A stretch of 39,774 nt of DNA from JAKPQD01 sp029572965 (GTDB taxonomy: Bacteria > Bacteroidota > Bacteroidia > Bacteroidales > DTGW01), in assembly GCA_035374585.1 (NCBI GenBank), contig DAOSPF010000030.1, forward strand, positions 1 to 39,774. Reading direction: 5' to 3'. The notes beneath the pieces were generated by a model. It was given only the letters and a program-made list of their open reading frames with translations. It made no database searches and was not told the DNA's origin. Numbering within the stretch: the first letter of the stretch is position 1; each line of letters starts with the position of its first letter. The translations under genes and the position numbers were made by a program. Shown in pieces: positions 33,945-39,774 of this stretch.

Positions 33945-34471
33945 AGTTGGGTAATACTTCCAAAATCAACTTTTATTTCAAATGATTTGTTTGGGTCGAG
34001 GCCGGTAAGCAGGCATGATAAAGCTCTGATAACCCCGCTATGGGTTACGACCAGGAGGGTTTCATTTGTGTGGGCTTGCTTTAAGAATGTGGTAAACTCT
34101 TTTACCCGCTGGAGCAATTGCCTGTATGACTCGCCATTGGGGCAAGGCTGGTTAATCCAATCCTTGAACCAGTTATTAGCTTCAGTGGTTGGTGTGATTT
34201 CATCCCAGGTTTTACCTTCCCAACTGCCAAAGTTTAGTTCCAACAGTCTTGAATCATAGGTAACAGGTGTTCCGTTGGCTATATCTTCGGCCAATTTTCT
34301 GCACCTGAGCGAAGGACTTGAATAAACCGCCTGAAAAGACTCGTTTTTCAACTTACTAACAATTTCATTCTTTTCTGTATCGTATGAATTGGCTGTATCT
34401 ACATCTGTTTGCCCATAGCAAAGCCCGGCTGGGACGTTAACAGTAGTATGGCGTATGGCAATGAGTTTCAT
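33935..34471 (-). CDS. cobC: Alpha-ribazole-5'-phosphate phosphatase (CobC-like)
   Basis: 178-aa histidine phosphatase. RHTTV at 7-11 carries the phospho-acceptor His 8; the usual RHG is RHT here, as often in CobC. YSSPSLRCRKLAEDI, LLELNFGSWEGKTWDEI and VVTHSGVIRAL give the remaining active-site Arg, Glu and His. Expected role: removing the phosphate of alpha-ribazole 5'-phosphate or adenosylcobalamin 5'-phosphate in lower-ligand assembly. Last gene of the cobamide operon, 23 bases after cobS. Its stop overlaps the convergent antiporter gene end by 10 bases. Assignment over general phosphoglycerate mutases rests on context. Confidence 0.85.
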   Translation of the reverse strand: MKLIAIRHTTVNVPAGLCYGQTDVDTANSYDTEKNEIVSKLKNESFQAVYSSPSLRCRKLAEDIANGTPVTYDSRLLELNFGSWEGKTWDEITPTTEANNWFKDWINQPCPNGESYRQLLQRVKEFTTFLKQAHTNETLLVVTHSGVIRALSCLLTGLDPNKSFEIKVDFGSITQLYL

Positions 34472-34480
34472 AGTTATAGT

Positions 34481-34510
34481 CCACCTAACTTCACTTATAA
34501 AGGGGAGGAA
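34481..34510. repeat. Partial copy of the cobU-end palindromic repeat
   Basis: CTTATAAAGGGGAGGAA at 34494-34510 is identical to 36333-36349, and the flank CCACCTAACTTCA resembles CCTCCTAACCTCC there. It lies in the cobS-cobC gap and supplies the last codons and stop of CobS (Ser-Ser-Pro-Leu-stop). The left arm is decayed, so the hairpin is lost. Confidence 0.7.
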
Positions 34511-35277
34511 ATAGAAACAGCTTGTTTTGCAATAATAGCTCCTACATAAACGGCAATCTCGGTTAGTTGCTGTAAAGCTCCCAGTACATCACCTGTGTAT
34601 CCTCCTAATTTGCGGGTTACATACCATCTGAAGTAGATAAATAGCGGCAAAGACAATGCTAATATTACAAGTGCTTCTTTCCATGAGATAAAGAAAAAAC
34701 CTGCAGTGCCAAATATACCGGCAACAATGAATGTAGTTATTGAACCTTTGTGCCCTATTGGTTTTGACTTGCTTAGAGCATCTTTGCGTACATATTCAGA
34801 TGTATAAATAAGGCATACAGGCATAAAGCGACTGAATGCATGAGCAGTGACAAGCATTATTGGAATTTCAAATATAGAAAAGCTTGAAATACATAAGAAT
34901 TTGGAAAGTAACATAAAGATTAACCCTACAGCTCCATAAGTTCCAATATGGCTATCTTTCATAATCTCCAGGATGCGGTCGCTGGTGTAGCCTCCACCAA
35001 AGCCATCGCAAAAGTCAGCAAAAGCATCCTCGTGAAAAGCCCCGGTGAGCAGTACTGTAGTGGCCATGCTAAAGATTATAGCCAATGTCAATGGCAGAAA
35101 CATATACAGTGTCCAAAATACCAAAGCCCCGGTACCTCCAACAATAAGCCCGATAAATGGGAAATAACGCGTTGCGGCATTTAGCATTTCATCAGAAAAT
35201 GCCATATTTTTTGGCACCTTAATTCGGGTGTAAAACATGATGGCGGTTAGGAGGATATGAAGCTCTCGTTTTATCAT
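34495..35277 (-). CDS. cobS: Adenosylcobinamide-GDP ribazoletransferase (cobalamin synthase)
   Basis: 260-aa integral membrane enzyme with about six to seven helices. Joins AdoCbi-GDP with alpha-ribazole (or its phosphate) in the last step of cobamide making. Diagnostic acidic motif HEDAFADFCDGFGGG (about 82-96) and FSRFMPV near the middle. I start at the ATG at 35277, one base after the cobT stop; the in-frame ATG at 35310 would run 32 bases into cobT. The final residues ISSPL and the stop derive from a repeat. Confidence 0.93.
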   Translation of the reverse strand: MIKRELHILLTAIMFYTRIKVPKNMAFSDEMLNAATRYFPFIGLIVGGTGALVFWTLYMFLPLTLAIIFSMATTVLLTGAFHEDAFADFCDGFGGGYTSDRILEIMKDSHIGTYGAVGLIFMLLSKFLCISSFSIFEIPIMLVTAHAFSRFMPVCLIYTSEYVRKDALSKSKPIGHKGSITTFIVAGIFGTAGFFFISWKEALVILALSLPLFIYFRWYVTRKLGGYTGDVLGALQQLTEIAVYVGAIIAKQAVSISSPL

Positions 35278-35278
35278 A

Positions 35279-36277
35279 TTACTCTTTATTTGAAACTCCG
35301 GCACTTTCAAAGCTGGCCATTTCGTTCAGAAACAATACGGCCGATTTTATCAACGGATAGGTAACAGCAGCTCCGGTACCTTCGCCAAGGCGCATGCCCA
35401 AGTCCACCAATGCAACGCCTCCAAGGTAGTCGAGCATAGCTTTGTGCCCCTTTTCTCCTGAGCAATGACAGAAGATACAGTTGTCCAGAATGGTTTTATC
35501 CATATTGTAAGCGGCAAGCAAAGCAGATGTCACGATAAATCCATCAACAATGATAATCATGCCATTGGCTTTAGCTTGCAGCATGGCTCCACACATCATG
35601 GCTATCTCGAAACCTCCGTACGTAGCTAATATTTCTAACGGGCTTGAAACATTATGCTTGTTTGAAGCTGCTTTCAGAATGGCAATTTTTCGCTTTAAGC
35701 CTTCATCGTCATGTCCGGCACCTTTTCCTGTGCAATCTTCAATGGCGATGCCCGTATATTTGTTCATCAGCAGTGAGGCAGAAGATGTATTGCCAATACC
35801 CATTTCGCCAAAGCTGATGATGTTGCAACCTTTCTTAAATTCTGCATTTACGATGTCTCTGCCTTTATCCAATGTTTTTTGGCAGAGTTCGACAGTCATG
35901 GCAGGTTCTTTCATGATGTTTTTCGTTCCCCTGCCCATCTTGGCATGTACGATATTGGCTCCCTGAGGAAATTCAAAGTCCACACCGGCATCTACCACTT
36001 TAAGGTCAATACCATTTTGGCGGCAAAAAACATTGATAGCTGCACCTCCCGAAAGAAAATTCATTACCATCTGGTAGGTTACCTCTTTAGGGTAGGGGCT
36101 TACGCCTTCGTCTGCCAGGCCATGATCGGCAGCAAAGACAATATGTGTAGGATTCTTCAATTCTGGAGACAGCGTGTTTTGTATCATCCCAATTTTGACA
36201 GCTATATCTTCAAGCTTACCAAGTGAACCAAGAGGCTTGGTTTTAAAATCAACTTTGTGTTGTAATGCGTTTTTCAT
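35279..36277 (-). CDS. cobT: Nicotinate-nucleotide:dimethylbenzimidazole phosphoribosyltransferase
   Basis: 332 aa, slightly short of the usual 340-355 but complete. Transfers phosphoribose from nicotinate mononucleotide to the lower-ligand base to give alpha-ribazole 5'-phosphate. Seen: KPLGSLGKLE (about 14-23), AADHGLADEGVSPYP (about 49-63), GEMGIGNTSSAS (about 157-168) and LGEGTGAA near the end, with the catalytic Glu. Which base the organism attaches cannot be told from the sequence; no bza or bluB gene is in the window. Follows cobU after 87 bases containing a palindromic repeat. Confidence 0.95.
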   Translation of the reverse strand: MKNALQHKVDFKTKPLGSLGKLEDIAVKIGMIQNTLSPELKNPTHIVFAADHGLADEGVSPYPKEVTYQMVMNFLSGGAAINVFCRQNGIDLKVVDAGVDFEFPQGANIVHAKMGRGTKNIMKEPAMTVELCQKTLDKGRDIVNAEFKKGCNIISFGEMGIGNTSSASLLMNKYTGIAIEDCTGKGAGHDDEGLKRKIAILKAASNKHNVSSPLEILATYGGFEIAMMCGAMLQAKANGMIIIVDGFIVTSALLAAYNMDKTILDNCIFCHCSGEKGHKAMLDYLGGVALVDLGMRLGEGTGAAVTYPLIKSAVLFLNEMASFESAGVSNKE

Positions 36278-36312
36278 AATAAGATAAATAGTTCTATTTC
36301 ATTTTTTTTGTT

Positions 36313-36414
36313 AAAACCCCTCCTAACCTCCCCTTATAAAGGGGAGGAATCAGACGAAACAATGTCAGTGCTGTATTTCCTCCCGCCTGAGGCGGGAAGG
36401 GGTAGGGGTGGTTT
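36313..36414. repeat. Two-hairpin palindromic element overlapping the cobU 3' end
   Basis: Outer arms AAAACCCCTCCTAACC (from 36313) and AAGGGGTAGGGGTGGTTTT (ending 36414) are imperfect inverted copies. Inside are two hairpins: CCTCCCCTT-ATA-AAGGGGAGG (36327-36347) and TCCCGCC-TGA-GGCGGGA (36381-36397). GC-rich in an AT-rich genome, about 100 bases long, it has the form of a small dispersed mobile repeat. Its right part is read as the C-terminal 15 or so codons of CobU. Confidence 0.75.
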
Positions 36415-36919
36415 TGATTTTTACCGGAATTCCTGATACCATCAGATATACAGCATTTGCTAATGAAGCAATGTATTGGTTCATCCAGCCTTGAAGGTCA
36501 GCAAACTTTCGTGCAGATTCATGTTCGGGGATAATCCCCATACCAATCTCATTGCTTACAACGATTAACGTGAAGTTCTGTTGGATAAACTTTGTCCATT
36601 CTTCTTTTGCTTGTGTTAATGCTTCTTCAACCTTATATTCATTGTCATGGAAAATATTGGTAAGCCAAAGCGTTATACAATCAAGCAACACAGTTTTGCC
36701 ATGTAAATCAAGCCCAGATATATGCTTTTCTTCTTCTATGGTTGACCATTGATTGCCTCTATCTGCCTGATGTCGTTTGATTCGTTCTTTAAAATCGGCA
36801 TCCCAAGCGCGGGCTGTAGCCAAATATACCGGGTTGGCAGATTTTTGCTCTGCTAATTGTTGAGCAAATCGACTTTTGCCAGAACGCTGTCCACCAGTAA
36901 TGAAAATGATTTCAGCCAT
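36365..36919 (-). CDS. cobU: Adenosylcobinamide kinase / guanylyltransferase
   Basis: 184-aa bifunctional enzyme: phosphorylates adenosylcobinamide, then adds GMP to give AdoCbi-GDP, the usual entry for salvaged cobinamide. P-loop GGQRSGKS (9-16), the guanylylated His about 50 in IKRHQADRG, VLLDCITLWLTN (about 74-85) and VSNEIGMGIIPE (about 120-131). The family normally ends about VPVKIK; the extra tail TTPTPSRLRREEIQH is encoded by a palindromic repeat and is probably functionally neutral. Six bases after btuD. Confidence 0.95.
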   Translation of the reverse strand: MAEIIFITGGQRSGKSRFAQQLAEQKSANPVYLATARAWDADFKERIKRHQADRGNQWSTIEEEKHISGLDLHGKTVLLDCITLWLTNIFHDNEYKVEEALTQAKEEWTKFIQQNFTLIVVSNEIGMGIIPEHESARKFADLQGWMNQYIASLANAVYLMVSGIPVKIKTTPTPSRLRREEIQH

Positions 36920-36925
36920 ACTGAA

Positions 36926-37732
36926 TTATTCTTTCATTTTGTTTAAGGTCTTTTGCGAAACCGGAAATATGGAAGGTTTTCCTGACAAAGGGTTTATTTT
37001 GGTTATAACCACGGTATTATAAACTTTTTCAATATTTTCATAAGTCAATACTTCTTCGGGAGAGCCTTTTTGCTGAATTTCCCCTTTGTTGAGCAGGATA
37101 AGCTGGTCGCAGTATTCGCCTGCAAGGTTTAGTTCGTGGATGATCATAAGCACTGTAAGCCCTAACTGTTCGTTAAGTTGCTGAACAAGGTTAAAAACCT
37201 GTATTTGATGCGTGATGTCGAGATGCGAAGTAGGTTCATCAAGCAATAGCAGTTCTGGTTCTTGTACAAGTGCGCGAGTGATAGCTACCATCTGTCTTTC
37301 GCCTCCGCTAAGCTGCGTCAGGTACTTGTTACGGAGGTGAGCAATATCAGTAAGGTTCATATATTTCTCGGCAATATCGTAATCGTCTTTTGTATCGAAG
37401 AACTGGTAGCTTTTGTGGTAAGGGATGCGCCCCATCAATACGTAGTCTTCTACTGTTATGTAGGGCGTTTCAATGTCTTGTGTCACTATGGCTATGTTGC
37501 GGGCTTTTTCTTTGTGCGAAAGATGTTTCAGGTTGATTCCATTAAGCTTTATTTTCCCGCTTTTGAGCTTCAGTTCTCCGGTAATACCTTTGAAAAGTGT
37601 AGTCTTTCCGCAGCCATTGGGGCCTATGATACCTACAAAGCTTCCTTTGGTAATGCCAATATTAATATTGGAGATATGAAATTTGTCGTCATATCCGCAA
37701 CTTAGGTTTTCTATTTCAAAAAAATAAGCCAT
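36926..37732 (-). CDS. btuD: Cobalamin/corrinoid ABC transporter, ATP-binding protein
   Basis: 268 aa. Walker A GPNGCGKTT (about 37-45), Q-loop IVTQDIETPY, signature LSGGERQM (about 142-149), Walker B LLLLDEPTSHLD, H-loop IIHE. The family is the iron-siderophore/vitamin B12 class; assignment to corrinoids rests on the operon partners cobU, cobT and cobS. Lies 3 bases after the permease gene. Confidence 0.9.
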   Translation of the reverse strand: MAYFFEIENLSCGYDDKFHISNINIGITKGSFVGIIGPNGCGKTTLFKGITGELKLKSGKIKLNGINLKHLSHKEKARNIAIVTQDIETPYITVEDYVLMGRIPYHKSYQFFDTKDDYDIAEKYMNLTDIAHLRNKYLTQLSGGERQMVAITRALVQEPELLLLDEPTSHLDITHQIQVFNLVQQLNEQLGLTVLMIIHELNLAGEYCDQLILLNKGEIQQKGSPEEVLTYENIEKVYNTVVITKINPLSGKPSIFPVSQKTLNKMKE

Positions 37733-37735
37733 AGG

Positions 37736-38755
37736 CTAACTTAGTTTTGCTTTAGTAGAACTGCGGCTTAGCATTACAATGAAAACTAAACCTCCTATAA
37801 TACCTGTGATTACACCAATGGGCAATTCGTTGGGAGCAATAATGGTACGGGCAACAGTATCGCAGAAGACAAGAAAACTGCCGCCAGCCAGAAATGAGCT
37901 GATAAGCAGGATGCGGAAATCTGAACCTGTTAAAAGACGCATCAATTGAGGTATGATAAGGCCTACAAAGCCAATCACACCTGCAACAGCCACACACATG
38001 CCTGTCAATAAAGATGCCAGGATAAACAATATTTTAATAGCCACATCAGTATTGATACCCAGGTGGCGTGCTTTATCTTCACCCAGGCGCAAAGCATTCA
38101 GCGGATGGATAAACAGGTATGATACGGCTAACCCGGCAACAGACATGGTGACACCAAGAGCAATCAGGCTGCTATTGGGCTCGTCAAGCGACCCCATAAT
38201 CCAAAACACAATGCTTTGGATGTTGTCGCTGGTGGTGTATGACATGAGCAGCATCATGCCTGATGAAGCAATAAAGCTTATCATTACGCCCACCAGTACC
38301 ATGTTTTGGGTCAATACTTTGCCGTTTCGTACACTCAGAAAATATACCAAAAAGATGGTGGCCAATGCGCCTATAAAGCCTGCAAGTGGCAATAGAAAAG
38401 CCCCAACTCTCAGGCTAAGGCCTGTAACTATTATAAAAGCAACACTTAGCGCAGCACCTCCTGATATGCCCATTGTGTATGGCTCAACAAGCGGGTTGCG
38501 GTAAACACCCTGGAGTATAGCCCCGGCAATGCTCAAAGCCCCACCTACTGAAAGGCCTATATATATCCTCGGCAGGCGAATGTCTCTCAGAACGGTATAT
38601 TCCATGCTTCCTTTTCCGTTAAACAGTATTCGCGGGATGTCTGTCAATGAAATATGCAACTCGCCAATGGAAAGCGATATCAGTACAGACAATATTGTAA
38701 GTAGCAGGAACGCTAATATCCAAAGCCCCCATTTGATGTTTTTGGAAATGCTCAT
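37736..38755 (-). CDS. btuC: Cobalamin/corrinoid ABC transporter, FecCD-type permease
   Basis: 339 aa, about ten membrane helices. Family-typical RLPRIYIGLSVGGALSIAGA (about 60-79), QGVYRNPLVEPYTMGISGGA, the cytoplasmic loop LGEDKARHLGI that meets the ATPase, and GVIGFVGLIIPQLMRLLTG. Normal length. Its ATG overlaps the btuF stop by 4 bases (ATGA), so the two are coupled. Confidence 0.92.
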   Translation of the reverse strand: MSISKNIKWGLWILAFLLLTILSVLISLSIGELHISLTDIPRILFNGKGSMEYTVLRDIRLPRIYIGLSVGGALSIAGAILQGVYRNPLVEPYTMGISGGAALSVAFIIVTGLSLRVGAFLLPLAGFIGALATIFLVYFLSVRNGKVLTQNMVLVGVMISFIASSGMMLLMSYTTSDNIQSIVFWIMGSLDEPNSSLIALGVTMSVAGLAVSYLFIHPLNALRLGEDKARHLGINTDVAIKILFILASLLTGMCVAVAGVIGFVGLIIPQLMRLLTGSDFRILLISSFLAGGSFLVFCDTVARTIIAPNELPIGVITGIIGGLVFIVMLSRSSTKAKLS

Positions 38756-39561
38756 GGATACATAGTTTTTATAAGTTGTTCAACAACATCTACAAAACTA
38801 ACTGGGTCGGGGCTACATGCTTTGTCTGAATCAACAATGAAGATTTTGTGTTTTTTCACAGCGCTAATATTGCTGTATTTTAGCCATGCAGCTTTTTCTT
38901 CATCGCCCACAACGCCCATGGTTACAATAAAAATAAAATCAGGGTTTCGCAAAACCACAGCTTCGCGGGTTATAGTGCCTTGTTTGAGGTCAGCAGCAAT
39001 GTTTTGTCCGCCAGAGTATGTGATAAAGTCATCCATGAAAGTATTGGGAATAACCGTAAATAGCGGTTTTGCCCCAATTTCATAAAATACTTTGGGCTTT
39101 TTATCCTTTGGGATCAATGATTTTAACCGGTCCAACCTGGCTTGTTGCTGGTCAATAATGCTTTTGGCCTTGCTTTGCTTGTTGGTAAGCCTGGCCAGTT
39201 CTGTAAGTTGCTCGCAGATTTGAGTGTATGATTTTGGCGAAGGCATGACCTTTACTTTGAGGCCAATCTTTTTCAAAGCAGCAATATCTGTAGGTTTTGT
39301 CAGGTCAGTTGTTATCACCCAATCAGGTTTTAAGGTATATATCTTTTCGGTGTTGATTTCCATCCCGGTAATTACAATGCTTTTTTTATCCTTAATAGCT
39401 TCTATACAATAGTTGGTACAGCCTACAAGTTTTTCTTCGGCTTCAAGAATATACAGCATCTTGGTTAGCGAAGGTGCTAATGAAACAATACGCTGCGAAA
39501 ATGTATTTAAGCTTAGTATGGCAAATACGAAAAACAGAATATACCCGGGTTTCAATTTCAT
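38752..39561 (-). CDS. btuF: Periplasmic corrinoid-binding protein
   Basis: 269 aa with a signal peptide (MKLKPGYILFFVFAILSLNTFS) and a class III (helical backbone) metal-receptor fold: RIVSLAPSLTKMLYIL (about 24-39), VGCTNYC, LKPDWVITT (about 77-85), YEIGAKPLFTV, and the closing VDVVEQLIKTMYP. It should carry cobalamin or cobinamide from the outer-membrane receptor to BtuCD. First gene of the seven-gene operon seen in this window. No Cys follows the signal, so it is soluble rather than lipid-anchored. No riboswitch is evident before it within 213 bases; a btuB-type receptor, if present, is beyond the window. Confidence 0.88.
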   Translation of the reverse strand: MKLKPGYILFFVFAILSLNTFSQRIVSLAPSLTKMLYILEAEEKLVGCTNYCIEAIKDKKSIVITGMEINTEKIYTLKPDWVITTDLTKPTDIAALKKIGLKVKVMPSPKSYTQICEQLTELARLTNKQSKAKSIIDQQQARLDRLKSLIPKDKKPKVFYEIGAKPLFTVIPNTFMDDFITYSGGQNIAADLKQGTITREAVVLRNPDFIFIVTMGVVGDEEKAAWLKYSNISAVKKHKIFIVDSDKACSPDPVSFVDVVEQLIKTMYP

Positions 39562-39642
39562 GATTTCAACATTTATTGAATTATCAAAGTAAGTATTTGT
39601 ACGTTACTTGAGAACTATGAGGAATGTTTTTTTTATAAAAAA

Positions 39643-39705
39643 GCAAAGACACAAAGTGCAAAGAACAAAATCTAATTGAGTTTCTTTGTGTCGTTGTGTC
39701 TTTGC
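39643..39705. repeat. Hairpin repeat upstream of btuF
   Basis: GCAAAGACACAA (39643-39654) pairs perfectly with TTGTGTCTTTGC (39694-39705). The inner arms CAAAGAA and TTCTTTG extend the fold imperfectly. It lies 80 bases upstream of the btuF start, in otherwise featureless AT-rich DNA that runs to the end of the window. Either a dispersed palindromic unit or an upstream gene's terminator. Confidence 0.65.
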
Positions 39706-39774
39706 GTTTTAAAATCTTTATTAATAACTAAAAACTACAGAATTTGGGAAGCTTGCAGTGCCAAAGCTAAATAG

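Noticed and set aside
39714..39774. Possible cobalamin riboswitch piece (GGCACTG and CTTCCC on the minus strand) before btuF
   Set aside because: The order and strand of the motifs do not fit the B12-box consensus, and no AGCCAGGAGACCTGCC-like end is present.

Overview
The window is chromosomal DNA of an anaerobic or facultatively anaerobic member of the Bacteroidota, probably Bacteroidales or a relative. This rests on low GC, AT-rich spacers, the apparent scarcity of Shine-Dalgarno sites, promoter elements of the TAnnTTTG type, and family content: DUF4301, SiaB-like kinase, 652-aa GyrB, IorAB, HydG and a split CPA2 antiporter with TrkA-C domains. Several families of short palindromic intergenic repeats point the same way. 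I saw no rRNA, tRNA, CRISPR array, prophage or transposase gene.

Layout. 109-2456 (-): an MBOAT O-acyltransferase and its SGNH/DltD-like exported partner, a cell-surface acetylation pair. 2651-2908: a nested palindromic element. 2923-6654 (-): iorA, iorB and a DUF4301 gene, in the order iorA-iorB-DUF4301. 7135-8827 (+): a membrane hybrid histidine kinase whose N-terminus seems broken by one extra G. 8966-11914 (+): a small exported protein and htpG, with a MITE-like element between them. 12018-14080 (-): metY and a LuxR-type response regulator.

14149-17580 (-) is the most interesting block: a Cys-rich [4Fe-4S] protein, a cysteine desulfurase, a HypB/UreG/CobW-like GTPase with three Cys pairs, and a soluble ABC ATPase. 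Next to it, divergent, are an FNR-like and an Rrf2 regulator (17673-18804, +), both with Cys sets suited to Fe-S sensing. The gene set suggests a redox-controlled metallocofactor assembly or enzyme activation system. I cannot name the target.

18808-25511: SiaB-like kinase (-), recQ (+), a FemAB-like acyltransferase with an unknown exported protein (-), and gyrB (-). 25764-31595: hydG (+), an FNR-type flavin reductase (-), a PPP-type phosphatase (-), a YigZ/IMPACT protein (+), a membrane-anchored GyrI-like protein (+) and two small hypothetical genes (+). 31681-33944 (+): a CPA2 cation/proton antiporter, apparently split in two by a one-base deletion.

33935-39561 (-): a seven-gene cobamide salvage operon, btuF-btuC-btuD-cobU-cobT-cobS-cobC. 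It covers corrinoid uptake across the inner membrane, cobinamide activation, lower-ligand activation and final joining. Two palindromic repeat copies lie at its gene ends and supply the C-terminal codons of CobU and CobS.

All calls come from reading the sequence and recognising families. No database search was possible.
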